Positions 23,318 to 31,813 of a stretch of 64,000 bases of DNA are shown piece after piece. Each line of letters starts with the position of its first letter. Positions within the stretch are counted from its first letter, which is position 1. This DNA is from Trebonia sp963767685 (GTDB lineage: Bacteria; Actinomycetota; Actinomycetes; Streptosporangiales; Streptosporangiaceae): the NCBI GenBank assembly GCA_963767685.1, contig CAVYEZ010000005.1, forward strand, positions 868,001-932,000, read 5' to 3'. The notes beneath the pieces were generated by a model that was not told the origin of the DNA, did no database searches, and was given only the letters and a program-made list of their open reading frames with translations. The translations under genes and the position numbers were made by a program.

Positions 23318-24725
23318 ATGGTGGAGCAGCCGTATCAGTACCAGCGGCGAGAGCTCGCCGAGCCTGACTGGCGGCGGCTGCCCGGATGGGCCGGGGTGAC
23401 CCGTGAGGAGTGGGAGTCCGCGCAGTGGCAGCGGGCCCACTCGGTGAAGAACGCGCGGCAGCTGCGGGACGTGACCGGCGATGCGGCGGGCGCGCGGCTG
23501 TCCGACGCGTTCCTCGCGGACCTGGAGCGGGACCAGCGGGAGCGGGCCACGATGTCCATGCTGATACCGCCGCAGATGCTGAACACGATCGCGCCCGCCG
23601 TGGCGGCGCCGCCCGATCGCCGGGTTCACCGACGCGTGGTACGCCGACCCGGTGCGCCGGTACATGCTGCCGGTGTTCAGCGACCGGCAGCCGGAGTGGC
23701 CGTCGCACCCGCTACGCGACGCGGGACTCGCTGCACGAGGCCGAGATGTGGGCGGTCGAGGGGCTGACCCACCGGTACCCGACGAAGGTGCTCGCGGAGC
23801 TGCTGCCGACCTGCCCGCAGTACTGCGGGCACTGCACCCGGATGGACCTCGTGGGGAACCCGACGCCGTCCTACGACAAGCACCGCTTCACCGTGGCGCG
23901 CGACGACCGGCTCGCCGCGATGCTCTCCTACCTGCGGTCCACCCCGTCCGTGCGGGACGTGGTCGTGTCCGGCGGCGACGTGGCCAACCTGCCGTGGCCG
24001 CGGGTCGAGGCGTTCGTCTCCGCTCTGCTGGAGATCGACTCGGTGCGCGACATCCGGCTCGCGTCCAAGGCGCTCATGGGGCTGCCGCAGCACTGGCTGT
24101 CCGACGACGTGGTCGAGGGAATGGCGCGGCTGGCCGCCACGGCGCGGTCGCGCGGGGTTTCCCTCGCCGTGCACACGCACGTGAACGCGGCGCAGTCGGT
24201 GACGCCGCTCGTCGCGCGGGCCGCGCGGGCGCTGCTCGACGCCGGGGTGCGGGACGTGCGGAACCAGGGCGTGCTGCTGCGCGGGGTGAACGACTCACCG
24301 GGCGCGCTGCTCGACCTGTGCTTCGCGCTGCTCGACGAGCGCCGGCGTGACGCCTTATTACTTCTACCTGTGCGACATGATCCCCGGCGCCGAGCACTGG
24401 CGGCTGACGGTGGGCGAGGCACAGGCGCTGCAGTCGGCGATCATGGGCTACCTGCCGGGGTTCGCGACCCCGCGCGTGGTCTGCGACGTGCCGTACGCGG
24501 GCAAGCGCTGGGTTCACCAGGTCGTCGAGGTACGACACCGAACGCGGCGTCTCGTACTGGACGAAGAGCTACCGCACCGCGCTCGAGGCCGACGACCCGG
24601 TGGCGCTTGAGCGCGAGTACCCCTACTACGACCCGGTGCACCTGCTCCCGCGGGCGGGACAGGCCTGGTGGCGGGGGCAGATGCCGCGCCAGGCTTCAGG
24701 CCGGGTCCCTGTCGTCGCCGGGTGA
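23318..24725 (+). CDS. KamA-family radical SAM enzyme (lysine 2,3-aminomutase-like; frameshifted)
   Basis: About 467 residues across four one-base insertions (near 23615, 23705, 24350 and 24533), which agrees with the total length modulo 3. ATG 23318 follows GGGAGG. The radical SAM cluster motif is CPQYCGHCTRMD (CxxxCxxC), preceded by TKVLAELLPT and followed by VVVSGGDVANLPWPRVEAF, VHTHVNAAQSVTPL and QGVLLRGVNDSPGALLDLCFALL. PYYFYLCDMIPGAEHWR near the end is typical of PLP-binding KamA proteins. The enzyme class moves an amino group between carbons 2 and 3 of lysine or glutamate. No acetyltransferase partner of the osmolyte pathway is adjacent, so the product is unknown. Confidence 0.85.
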
Positions 24726-24730
24726 ACTAG

Positions 24731-25153
24731 TTACCTCGCCGGGATGACGCGCGGCTGCTGGGTGCTGCGCAGGGCCGGGGAGAGCACCTCCCCCGCCGCC
24801 TCGACCAGCAGCGACATCTCGTAGGCGACCAGCTCGGTGTCGGAGTCGGGTGAGGCGAGGACGCAGAGGCTCGACCCGTCGCTGATGGACTTGACGATCA
24901 TCAGGCCGCCTTCCATCTCGACGAGCGCCTGGGTCGGCACGCCCGCCTCGAAGATCCTGGCGGCGCCCTGCATCAGGCTGGCGAGCCCGGACGTGATGGC
25001 CGCGAGCTGCTCGGCGAAGTACGCGGGGATTTCGTCCGACAACGACAACGGCACGCCGTCGGCGGAGACGACGGCCGCGTGCGCCACGTCGGGTACGCGC
25101 GCGGTGAAGTCGCTGACGAGCCAGTTTAGGTCTTGACGGTATGCGTAGCTCAA
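24731..25153 (-). CDS. cvnB: Roadblock/LC7-domain protein (conservon component B)
   Basis: 140 residues. The Roadblock fold is evident from LNWLVSDFTARVPDVAHAAVV, VSADGVPLSLSDEIP, QLAAITSGLASLMQGAARIF and MIVKSISDGSSLCVLASPD. The start is TTG 25153, overlapping the kinase stop in TTGA form. In Streptomyces conservons this protein partners a membrane kinase-like protein, a DUF742 protein and a small GTPase to form a G-protein-coupled-like signalling complex. Here the next gene is the convergent KamA gene only 5 bp away, so components C and D are not present at this locus. Confidence 0.88.
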   Translation of the reverse strand: MSYAYRQDLNWLVSDFTARVPDVAHAAVVSADGVPLSLSDEIPAYFAEQLAAITSGLASLMQGAARIFEAGVPTQALVEMEGGLMIVKSISDGSSLCVLASPDSDTELVAYEMSLLVEAAGEVLSPALRSTQQPRVIPAR

Positions 25154-28062
25154 CTCAAGGTCCCCTCTCCTGCACGCGGCGCCTGGCCACTGCTTCCGCC
25201 TTGCCCTTCCGCCCTGCGCGTTCCGCGCTGGAACCCGGCGAGGCGGCTCCGTGCCTGCTCGGGCGACCGGCGCGGGAGCGCGTGACCGCCGTTCGCTGAC
25301 CCGTGGCCCTTACCCGCCGCCCTTCGTGGAGCTGCCGCATGACTGTCGGTGGCGCCGGCTTCACCGCCACCGCCCGCGCCCGGTGGCATGTTGGCCCGGG
25401 GCACGCGCACCGGGAGCCCCGAGGCCGTCTGCTCGGTGCTTGACGGCTCGCCGAAGGCGGCCGCCGGGTCGGCTCCCGCGCCCCAGCCCGGCGCGAAGGC
25501 ACCGTCCTGGCCGCCCAGGGTGCCGGCCGCCGCGCGGCCCGCCACTTCCTGCCCGCCGCGGAACCAGCCCGACGCCGTCCGGTTTTCCAGTGCCGGGTTC
25601 CCGTGCCCGTTGCCGTTGCCGTTGCCGTCCGAGTAGGCCGTGGCGACGCCGACCCCGCCCTGCGCGCCCGTGGTGAGGGCGGCTGACTCCCCCGTGACCG
25701 CCCGCGTCCGCGCGGCGGCCGGCTGCGACGACCAGCTGCTGGTGCCTGAGCCTAGCCTGTTCGTCCGCTCGATGACGCTGTCCGGCAGCCACACCAGGGC
25801 CGACAGTCCCTGCGGGGGCGCGGGCCGCAGCCGGACCCTGACCCGGTGCCGCTCGGCCAGCCGCGCGACGGCGAACAGGCCCATGTGCCGGGAGACGGAG
25901 ACGTCGATCGTCGGCGGGTTGTCGAGCCGCCAGTTCATGTCGGTCAGCCTGGCCTCGGAGACGCCGATGCCCTTGTCGACGACCTCGATGAGGACGCCGC
26001 CGCTGGTCAGCTCCTGCATGCCGATGTGCACCTGGGTGTCCTTCGGCGAGAAGATCGTGGCGTTCTCGACCAGCTCCGCGAGGAGGTGAACGACGTCGGA
26101 GACCGCCTGGCCGATGACGGAAACGCCTGGCGGTATGTTCAGCGTGACCCGGTTGTACTGCTCGATCTCGGACGTCGCGGCGCGCGCGATGTCGGCGAGC
26201 GGCACTGACTCCGACCACTTGCGCGGGTTCTCGTGCCCGGCGAGCAGCAGCAGGTTCTCCGAGTTGCGGCGCATGCGGGTGACCAGGTGGTCCATGGAGA
26301 ACAGGCTGCCGAGGCGGTCCGGGTCGTCCTCGTTCTGCTCCAGGTTGTCGATCATGCGCGCCAGGCGCTCGATGAGCGTCTGCGAGCGGCGCGACAGGTT
26401 GACGAACATCGCGTTGAAGCTGGAGCGCAGCAGCGCCTGCTCGCCCGCCAGCCGCACCGCCTCCGAGTGCACCTGGTCGAATGCCCGGGCCACCTGGCCG
26501 ATCTCGTCCTGCGAGGGCACGTTGATCGGCGCGACCTCCATGCTCCCGGCGGACTCGGGGTTCTCCGACAGCAGCCGGACCCGCTCCGGCAGCTGCACCG
26601 AGGCGATGTCCAGCGCGCCCGCGCGCAGCCTGCGCAGCGGCAGCACCAGCGACCGGGCGACCAGGAGAGCCAGGCCGAGAACGACGAGCAGGACGACCAC
26701 GGTGATGATGAGGAACGTGAGCGCGGTCTGCTGCGCGGACTGCTGGAGCTGAGTGGCCCGGCTGACGATGTTGCCGGCCACGGACTGCTCCGTGGTCTGA
26801 AGCGCGGCGAGCTTCGCGTCGACGCCCTTGTCCCACACCGTCTGCAGCGTCTGGATGCCGGAGACTGGTTGCACTATCGGCGGGGTCGTGGGCTGCACTT
26901 CCGAGTTGCCCGTGGCCGGGTTGCTCTTCAGCTCCGCCCGTTCCTGACCGGCGGTGCCCTTGTCAAGCGCTGTGTCCGACTGGAGTGCGGTCAGCACGCC
27001 GCCCGCGCCATTGAGTTGATTCTGGATGAACGGCTGGAAGACGATTCCGACCCCGTCTTCTTCGCCCTTCACGTTGGCCCCGCCGCCCGCGACAGCGAAG
27101 ATGGCCTGGTCAATGGTGTCCGATTCGGTCTCGCCGTCCAGCTTGGCCGCCTCCGGGCCGAGCAGGGTGTCGAACTCAGCGTTCTCCGCCGAGCTGGCCG
27201 TCTTGTGGAACGCGGCCTCTTGGGTGAGCTCCTCGTTGTAGGCGAGCTGCAGGCTCGTCTCCCCGGCGAAGTCGAGGTGCCCCAAGGTGGGGTTGTTGTT
27301 GGCATCCGTAACCCCGCTGTTGGCGTCGTTCGCCAGCGCCGGGTCCACGACGGACTGCTCCTGCGAGGTCAGGTCCTTGGCCTGGGCGAGCGCGCTGAGC
27401 GTCTGCACGTCGCTGTTGAGCGACTGGTCGGTCACACCGAGCGAGACCTGCGCCTGGAGGGTGCCTATGTCGGCGATGACGGCTTCGTAGTCCGCGCTCG
27501 CCTCCTGGCCGTTCGAGTTCGCGATGGCGAACAGCCCGTGCAACCCGCTCGCGCTAACGCTGCTGGTGCTGAAGGTACCGATGCCACTGACCGAGAGCTC
27601 GCTGTTCACCGCGCTCGCGTCCGACTCGACCGTGGCCGAGAAGCCGCCGCCAAGGACCCCCTGCAGCGCGGTCCGGACCGGGACCAGGTCGCGGTTCGTC
27701 TGGCCCTGCATCGCCTGGAGCTGGTTAATCGCCCCCTGCGTCCCGCTGATCAGCGCGATGTCGGTCGCGTCACGCTCGTTCTGCAGATCCTGGGCAACCG
27801 GGATAAGCAGCGCGCTCAGCTTGGCCAGTTGCTCGGTCTTGCTGAACTGGCTCGCGCTGTTCTCCGTGTCGGCGACCCGCAGTCCACCGAAAACCAGCCC
27901 CATGAGCAGGGCCACCACGATGACGGCGAAGAGCCGACGGGCCACGGGCCAGTCGGTCAAGTTCAGCTGCCGTCTCTGCCTTGAATCGACATTCGCCGAT
28001 TTGCCTGCCCGGCGAGCAGGCAGAAGCGCGCGCGTCCGCATGCTCGCACCATGGGTTCCCAT
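25150..28062 (-). CDS. cvnA: Nitrate/nitrite-sensor-type membrane kinase (conservon component A)
   Basis: 970 residues. A short basic N terminus is followed by helix 1 (RRLFAVIVVALLMGLVFGGL), a large extracytoplasmic NIT-type sensing domain (about 70-430) with AKLSALLIPVAQDLQNERDA, helix 2 (TFLIITVVVLLVVLGLALLV), a HAMP region, and a helical segment containing SFNAMFVNLSRRSQTLIERL. An HATPase domain follows (LAELVENATIFSPKDTQVHI with the N-box, VDKGIGVSEARL). The last 200 residues are disordered and rich in Gly, Ala and Ser. Classical phospho-acceptor His is replaced by the SRRSQTL type context of conservon kinases. It is translationally coupled to the Roadblock protein. Confidence 0.88.
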   Translation of the reverse strand: MGTHGASMRTRALLPARRAGKSANVDSRQRRQLNLTDWPVARRLFAVIVVALLMGLVFGGLRVADTENSASQFSKTEQLAKLSALLIPVAQDLQNERDATDIALISGTQGAINQLQAMQGQTNRDLVPVRTALQGVLGGGFSATVESDASAVNSELSVSGIGTFSTSSVSASGLHGLFAIANSNGQEASADYEAVIADIGTLQAQVSLGVTDQSLNSDVQTLSALAQAKDLTSQEQSVVDPALANDANSGVTDANNNPTLGHLDFAGETSLQLAYNEELTQEAAFHKTASSAENAEFDTLLGPEAAKLDGETESDTIDQAIFAVAGGGANVKGEEDGVGIVFQPFIQNQLNGAGGVLTALQSDTALDKGTAGQERAELKSNPATGNSEVQPTTPPIVQPVSGIQTLQTVWDKGVDAKLAALQTTEQSVAGNIVSRATQLQQSAQQTALTFLIITVVVLLVVLGLALLVARSLVLPLRRLRAGALDIASVQLPERVRLLSENPESAGSMEVAPINVPSQDEIGQVARAFDQVHSEAVRLAGEQALLRSSFNAMFVNLSRRSQTLIERLARMIDNLEQNEDDPDRLGSLFSMDHLVTRMRRNSENLLLLAGHENPRKWSESVPLADIARAATSEIEQYNRVTLNIPPGVSVIGQAVSDVVHLLAELVENATIFSPKDTQVHIGMQELTSGGVLIEVVDKGIGVSEARLTDMNWRLDNPPTIDVSVSRHMGLFAVARLAERHRVRVRLRPAPPQGLSALVWLPDSVIERTNRLGSGTSSWSSQPAAARTRAVTGESAALTTGAQGGVGVATAYSDGNGNGNGHGNPALENRTASGWFRGGQEVAGRAAAGTLGGQDGAFAPGWGAGADPAAAFGEPSSTEQTASGLPVRVPRANMPPGAGGGGEAGATDSHAAAPRRAAGKGHGSANGGHALPRRSPEQARSRLAGFQRGTRRAEGQGGSSGQAPRAGEGTLS

Positions 28063-28263
28063 TAATCAGTCCTCGCTGGAAGAGCGATCTTTTCGCACGC
28101 CGCCGTGCTACAGGCAGAGACGCGCAGAGAACCTTACGGTCGGCCGCCGCTGCCGGGACAACTTATCACTTGTGCTGTTCCTACCTTAATGCGTTTGCGG
28201 GTGCCATATACGGCAAGCTATGACTAGTGGTCACTATGTTGTTATCTGCCGATATGACCTCTG

Positions 28264-28282
28264 AGGTTCTTCTGAAGAACCT
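28264..28282. terminator. Hairpin at the end of the liv operon
   Basis: AGGTTCTTC (28264-28272) and GAAGAACCT (28274-28282) form a 9-bp perfect stem around one base, directly next to the livF stop codon at 28283-28285. Likely terminates the minus-strand operon. Confidence 0.6.
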
Positions 28283-29015
28283 TCAGGACTTCTTAACCGC
28301 GCCGCCCAGGTAGAGCTCGCCGATCTCCGGGTGCTCGAGCACCTCACGGCCCGAGCCCGCCAGCCGGACGGTGCCGTTCTCCATGACTACGCCGTAGTGG
28401 CTGAGCTTCAAGGCCGGCCCGGGCGTTCTGCTCGACGAGCAGCACGGTGGCGCCGCTGGCGTTCATCTGCCTGGCGGCGGCGAACACCGACTTCAGCACC
28501 ATCGGCGACAGGCCCATGGACGGCTCGTCGAGCAGGATCAGCTTCGGGTCGAGCATGAGCGCGCGGGCGAACTCCACCAGGCGCTGCTGGCCGCCGGACA
28601 GCGCGCCCGCCTTCATCGGCGCCCAGCCGCGCACTTGCGGGAACAGGTCGTAGACGGCGTCGATCCGCTTGCCGACCTTGGAGCGGTCCTTGAGCGTGTA
28701 GCCGCCGAGGTCGATGTTCTCGTGGACGGTCATTCCCTTGAACAGGCTGTGGTTCTGCGGCACCTGGACCACGCCGAGGTCCAGGATCTGCCGCGGCGAC
28801 TTGCCGACGAGCTTCTCCCCGCGCAGCGTGATCGTGCCAAGCCGCGGCTTGAGCAGGCCGCTGATCGCCTTCATCACCGTGGACTTGCCCGCGCCGTTCG
28901 GCCCGACCACGCAGGTGATCTCGCCCTCTGGCACGTCGAAGGTAACGCCGCGCAGCACGTCGCCGCCGCCATAGCCCGCGACGACCCCCTCCATGGTGAG
29001 TAGCGGCTCAGTCAT
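28283..29015 (-). CDS. livF: Branched-chain amino acid-type ABC transporter ATPase LivF (one-base insertion)
   Basis: About 243 residues. Walker A VVGPNGAGKSTVMKAISGLL, Q-loop VPQNHSLFKGMTV, signature LSGGQQRLVEFARAL, Walker B LILLDEPSMGLSP and H-loop VLLVEQNAR. A single insertion near 28405 disrupts the tail; correcting it gives LSHYGVVMENGTVRLAG, then EHPEIGELYLGG and a stop at 28283, which is the standard LivF ending. The start ATG 29015 overlaps the livG stop by 4 bp. It energises import with LivG. Confidence 0.9.
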
Positions 29016-29821
29016 CGGCCTGCCTCCTTGTCCAGCATGGGCTCCGCGGCCGGGTCGTCGTCCTCGTCCAGGTCAGCGCCCAGGTAGGCGTCAAGAACGC
29101 GCTTGTCGGACCGGACGATCTCCGGCGGGCCGCTCACCACGGTGGCACCGGACTCCAGCACGGTGAGGGTGGAGCACAGCCCCATCACGAACTCCATGTT
29201 GTGCTCGACGAGCAGGAACGTCTTGCCCTGCTCGTCGTTGAGCAGCTTGATGCGGTCGGCGATCATGTTGATCAGCGTCGGGTTCACGCCGCCGGCCGGC
29301 TCGTCGAGTAGGATCACCGCCGGGTCCGCGACCAGCACGTAGGCAAGCTCAAGCAGCTTGCGCTGGCCGTAGGACAGCGAGCCCGCCAGGACGTCCGCGT
29401 GCCGGTCGATGCCGACGAACTCGAGCAGTTCGAGCGCGTGCCTGCGGTGGTGGCTCCAGGCGTCCCGGCCGAGCCAGGCGAGGAGGTTCCTCGGCCGGTC
29501 CTTGGCCTGCGCCGCGATCAGCATGTTCTCGATGACGGTGAGCCGGGGGAAGATCCTGGTGAGCTGGAAGGTCCGGCCGATGCCAGCGGCGAACACCTTG
29601 TCAGGCGCGAGGCCGGTGATCGCGTGGCCGCCGAACCAGACCTGGCCCGCGTCGGGGCGCTCGTAGCCGGTGATGACGTTGAACAGCGTGGTCTTGCCGG
29701 AGCCGTTGGGTCCGATCAGACCCGCGATCGTGCCCTCCTCGACGGCGATCTCGGCGCCGTTGAGCGCCTGGACGCCGCCGTAGGCCTTCCTGATTCCCTC
29801 GGTGCGCAGCAAGGCGGTCAC
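29012..29821 (-). CDS. livG: Branched-chain amino acid-type ABC transporter ATPase LivG
   Basis: 269 residues with Walker A GLIGPNGSGKTTLFNVITGY, the LivG-specific RTFQLTRIFPRLTVIENML, signature LSYGQRKLLELAYVL (the family often has LSYGxQR), Walker B VILLDEPAGGVNPTLI and H-loop FLLVEHNMEFVM. The C-terminal tail is acidic (DLDEDDDPAAEPM). It overlaps livM and livF by 4 bp each, which indicates a tightly coupled operon. Cytoplasmic face of the membrane. Confidence 0.93.
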   Translation of the reverse strand: MTALLRTEGIRKAYGGVQALNGAEIAVEEGTIAGLIGPNGSGKTTLFNVITGYERPDAGQVWFGGHAITGLAPDKVFAAGIGRTFQLTRIFPRLTVIENMLIAAQAKDRPRNLLAWLGRDAWSHHRRHALELLEFVGIDRHADVLAGSLSYGQRKLLELAYVLVADPAVILLDEPAGGVNPTLINMIADRIKLLNDEQGKTFLLVEHNMEFVMGLCSTLTVLESGATVVSGPPEIVRSDKRVLDAYLGADLDEDDDPAAEPMLDKEAGR

Positions 29822-30864
29822 CGGGCACCTCCTGAGCTGACGGGCGGAGCGGACGGCGCGGCGGACGCGGCCCCGATCGTGGTCGCCGGGACGACCGCCG
29901 GACGGCCCTTAGTCCTGATCTTGGTGATGTACTCGACGCTGGTCGGGAGGATGCCGCGCGGCATGAACAGCAGGACGAGCAGGAGGATCGCCCCGAGCAC
30001 GATCTCATTGAGGCCGTTGAGCGCGGGGATGGTGTTCAGCCACAGCGACAGCGGCTCGATGATCAGGGCGCCGAGCACCGAGCCCGCGATCGTGCCGTAC
30101 CCGCCGAAGAAGATCATCAGCACCAGCGTGAGGTCGAACAGCGGGTTGAAGCCGGTCTGCGGCTGGACCTGGTTGAGGTAGTAGAACCACACCGCGCCGA
30201 TCAGCGCGGTGATCGCCCCGGAGATCATGTAGGCGGCCAGCTTGACCCGCATGGCCTTGACGCCGAGGCCCCGCGCCCGGTCCTCGTCGTCCCTGATCGC
30301 GCGGAGTTGCAGGCCGAACCGGGACCGCCCGACCAGCCAGGCGACGATGATCGAGCCGACCGCGCAGGCCAGCGCGATGTAGTAGAAGTTCTGGTTGTAG
30401 GGAATCGGCGCCCAGCTCAGGAACGGCGAGCCGAGTCCGCTTGACCCGCCGGTGAACGAGAAGTTGAACGCCATCAGCTGGAAGATGAAGAAGACCGCGA
30501 TCGTGACCACGATGAACGTGTGCCTGCGGACCCGCAGCGCGATCAGCCCGAACGGTATCGCGATCAGCGCGCCTACCGCGGCGCTGAGCGGAAGCAGTTC
30601 GAAGACCGCGGTGGCCTGCATGTGCCAGTCACGCGCCGCGATGCCCATCGCGTAGGCGCCGCTGCCGAAGAACACCGCCTGGCCGAGGGCGATGTAGCCC
30701 GTATTGCCTGAGAAGACGTGCCAGCCGACCGCGGCGGTGGCGAACACCAGCGCGAGCACGCCGTAGTTGGTGATCGACGGGTTGGTGAAGACCTGCGGGA
30801 ACAGGACCGCGAGGACGAGCAGGACGACGAGGCCGCCGCCCTTGGTCAGCGTCTGTGGCTTCAC
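29818..30864 (-). CDS. livM: Branched-chain amino acid-type ABC permease LivM
   Basis: 348 residues from GTG 30864, whose GTGA overlaps the livH stop. About nine hydrophobic helices, with the family signature RAIRDDEDRARGLGVKAMRVKL in the coupling region and WHVFSGNTGYIALGQAVFFG near the N terminus (the GxxSLGxxAFFG-like motif of LivM). The Ser/Ala/Pro-rich C-terminal tail is probably cytoplasmic. The open frame continues upstream through livH in this phase, but that stretch is an arginine-rich shadow, so the GTG is the proper start. Confidence 0.9.
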   Translation of the reverse strand: MKPQTLTKGGGLVVLLVLAVLFPQVFTNPSITNYGVLALVFATAAVGWHVFSGNTGYIALGQAVFFGSGAYAMGIAARDWHMQATAVFELLPLSAAVGALIAIPFGLIALRVRRHTFIVVTIAVFFIFQLMAFNFSFTGGSSGLGSPFLSWAPIPYNQNFYYIALACAVGSIIVAWLVGRSRFGLQLRAIRDDEDRARGLGVKAMRVKLAAYMISGAITALIGAVWFYYLNQVQPQTGFNPLFDLTLVLMIFFGGYGTIAGSVLGALIIEPLSLWLNTIPALNGLNEIVLGAILLLVLLFMPRGILPTSVEYITKIRTKGRPAVVPATTIGAASAAPSAPPVSSGGAR

Positions 30865-31739
30865 TGGGCCCGCACCGCCTTCTGGCCGAAGAGGCCGGTC
30901 GGACGCCAGAGCAGGACGATGACGAGCGCCGCGTAGTAGACGGCGACCGCCCAGGTCGGCTGCCAGATGGTCACCACCGACTCCAGCGTGAGCATGAACA
31001 CCGCCGCGCCGAGCGCGCCGCCGACGCTGCCCATGCCGCCGAGGATGACGATGGACAGCAGCCGGGAGATGAGGTCGTAGCCGCTGTTGGCGTTGAACGC
31101 GTTGGTCTCGCCGAACACCATGCCGCCCGCCGCGGTCACCGCCACGCCGACGCCGAAGGTGATCGCGGCGACCTTGTTCACGCTGATGCCCACGAGGCGG
31201 GCCGCGTCGCCGTCCTGCATGACCGCTCGCACGCTGCGCCCGAACCTGGTCCGGTACAGCAGCGCGTAGACGGCCCCTACGAGCGCGACCGCGATCACGA
31301 AGCCCCAGATGTAGACCCAGCCGATGTAGAAGCCGAACACGTGCACGCTGCTGTTGACGTAGCTGGGCGAGAGCTGGACGTTGTTGGCGCCGTAGATCTT
31401 GTAGAGGATGCCCTCGATGATCAGCCCCACGGCATAGGTGACCAGCAGTGTCATCGACGTTCGCTCGCCGCCGCGCAGCCGGCTGATGAACGCCCAGTGG
31501 ATCACCACGCCGATGATGAACATGGCGGGAATCGTGATGAGCAGCCCGACGTACGGGTCGATGTGGGCCTTGTTGAACAGCGAGTAAGACAGGTAGGCGC
31601 CCAGGATGACCAGGACACCCTGGGCGATGTTGATGATGTCGAGCACGCCGAAGATCAGCGTCAGGCCTACTGCCATAAGGGCGTAGACGCCGCCGATGAG
31701 AATGCCGTCGACGATGGCCTCGGAAAGCTCCCGTGCCAT
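30861..31739 (-). CDS. livH: Branched-chain amino acid-type ABC permease LivH
   Basis: 292 residues from ATG 31739 (an in-frame GTG lies 6 bases upstream at 31745); GGAG 9 nt before the ATG decides the start. Features: GGVYALMAVGLTLIFGVLDIINIAQG (in two parts the GLTLIFGVLxxxNxAHG motif of LivH), RTRFGRSVRAVMQDGDAARLVG (coupling loop) and ILGGMGSVGGALGAAVF. It forms the membrane channel with LivM. Placed between livK and livM. Confidence 0.92.
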   Translation of the reverse strand: MARELSEAIVDGILIGGVYALMAVGLTLIFGVLDIINIAQGVLVILGAYLSYSLFNKAHIDPYVGLLITIPAMFIIGVVIHWAFISRLRGGERTSMTLLVTYAVGLIIEGILYKIYGANNVQLSPSYVNSSVHVFGFYIGWVYIWGFVIAVALVGAVYALLYRTRFGRSVRAVMQDGDAARLVGISVNKVAAITFGVGVAVTAAGGMVFGETNAFNANSGYDLISRLLSIVILGGMGSVGGALGAAVFMLTLESVVTIWQPTWAVAVYYAALVIVLLWRPTGLFGQKAVRAQ

Positions 31740-31813
31740 TACCACTCCGTCCTGGTCGGATCGAACGTCCCGGACACCCGGGACCCATGGATTACTTGGC
31801 TAACGCGCCTTGC

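Noticed and set aside
23410..24747. Long plus-strand frame taken as one continuous KamA gene.
   Set aside because: Its first and last parts are out of phase with KamA motifs; the correct protein needs four one-base corrections and starts at 23318.
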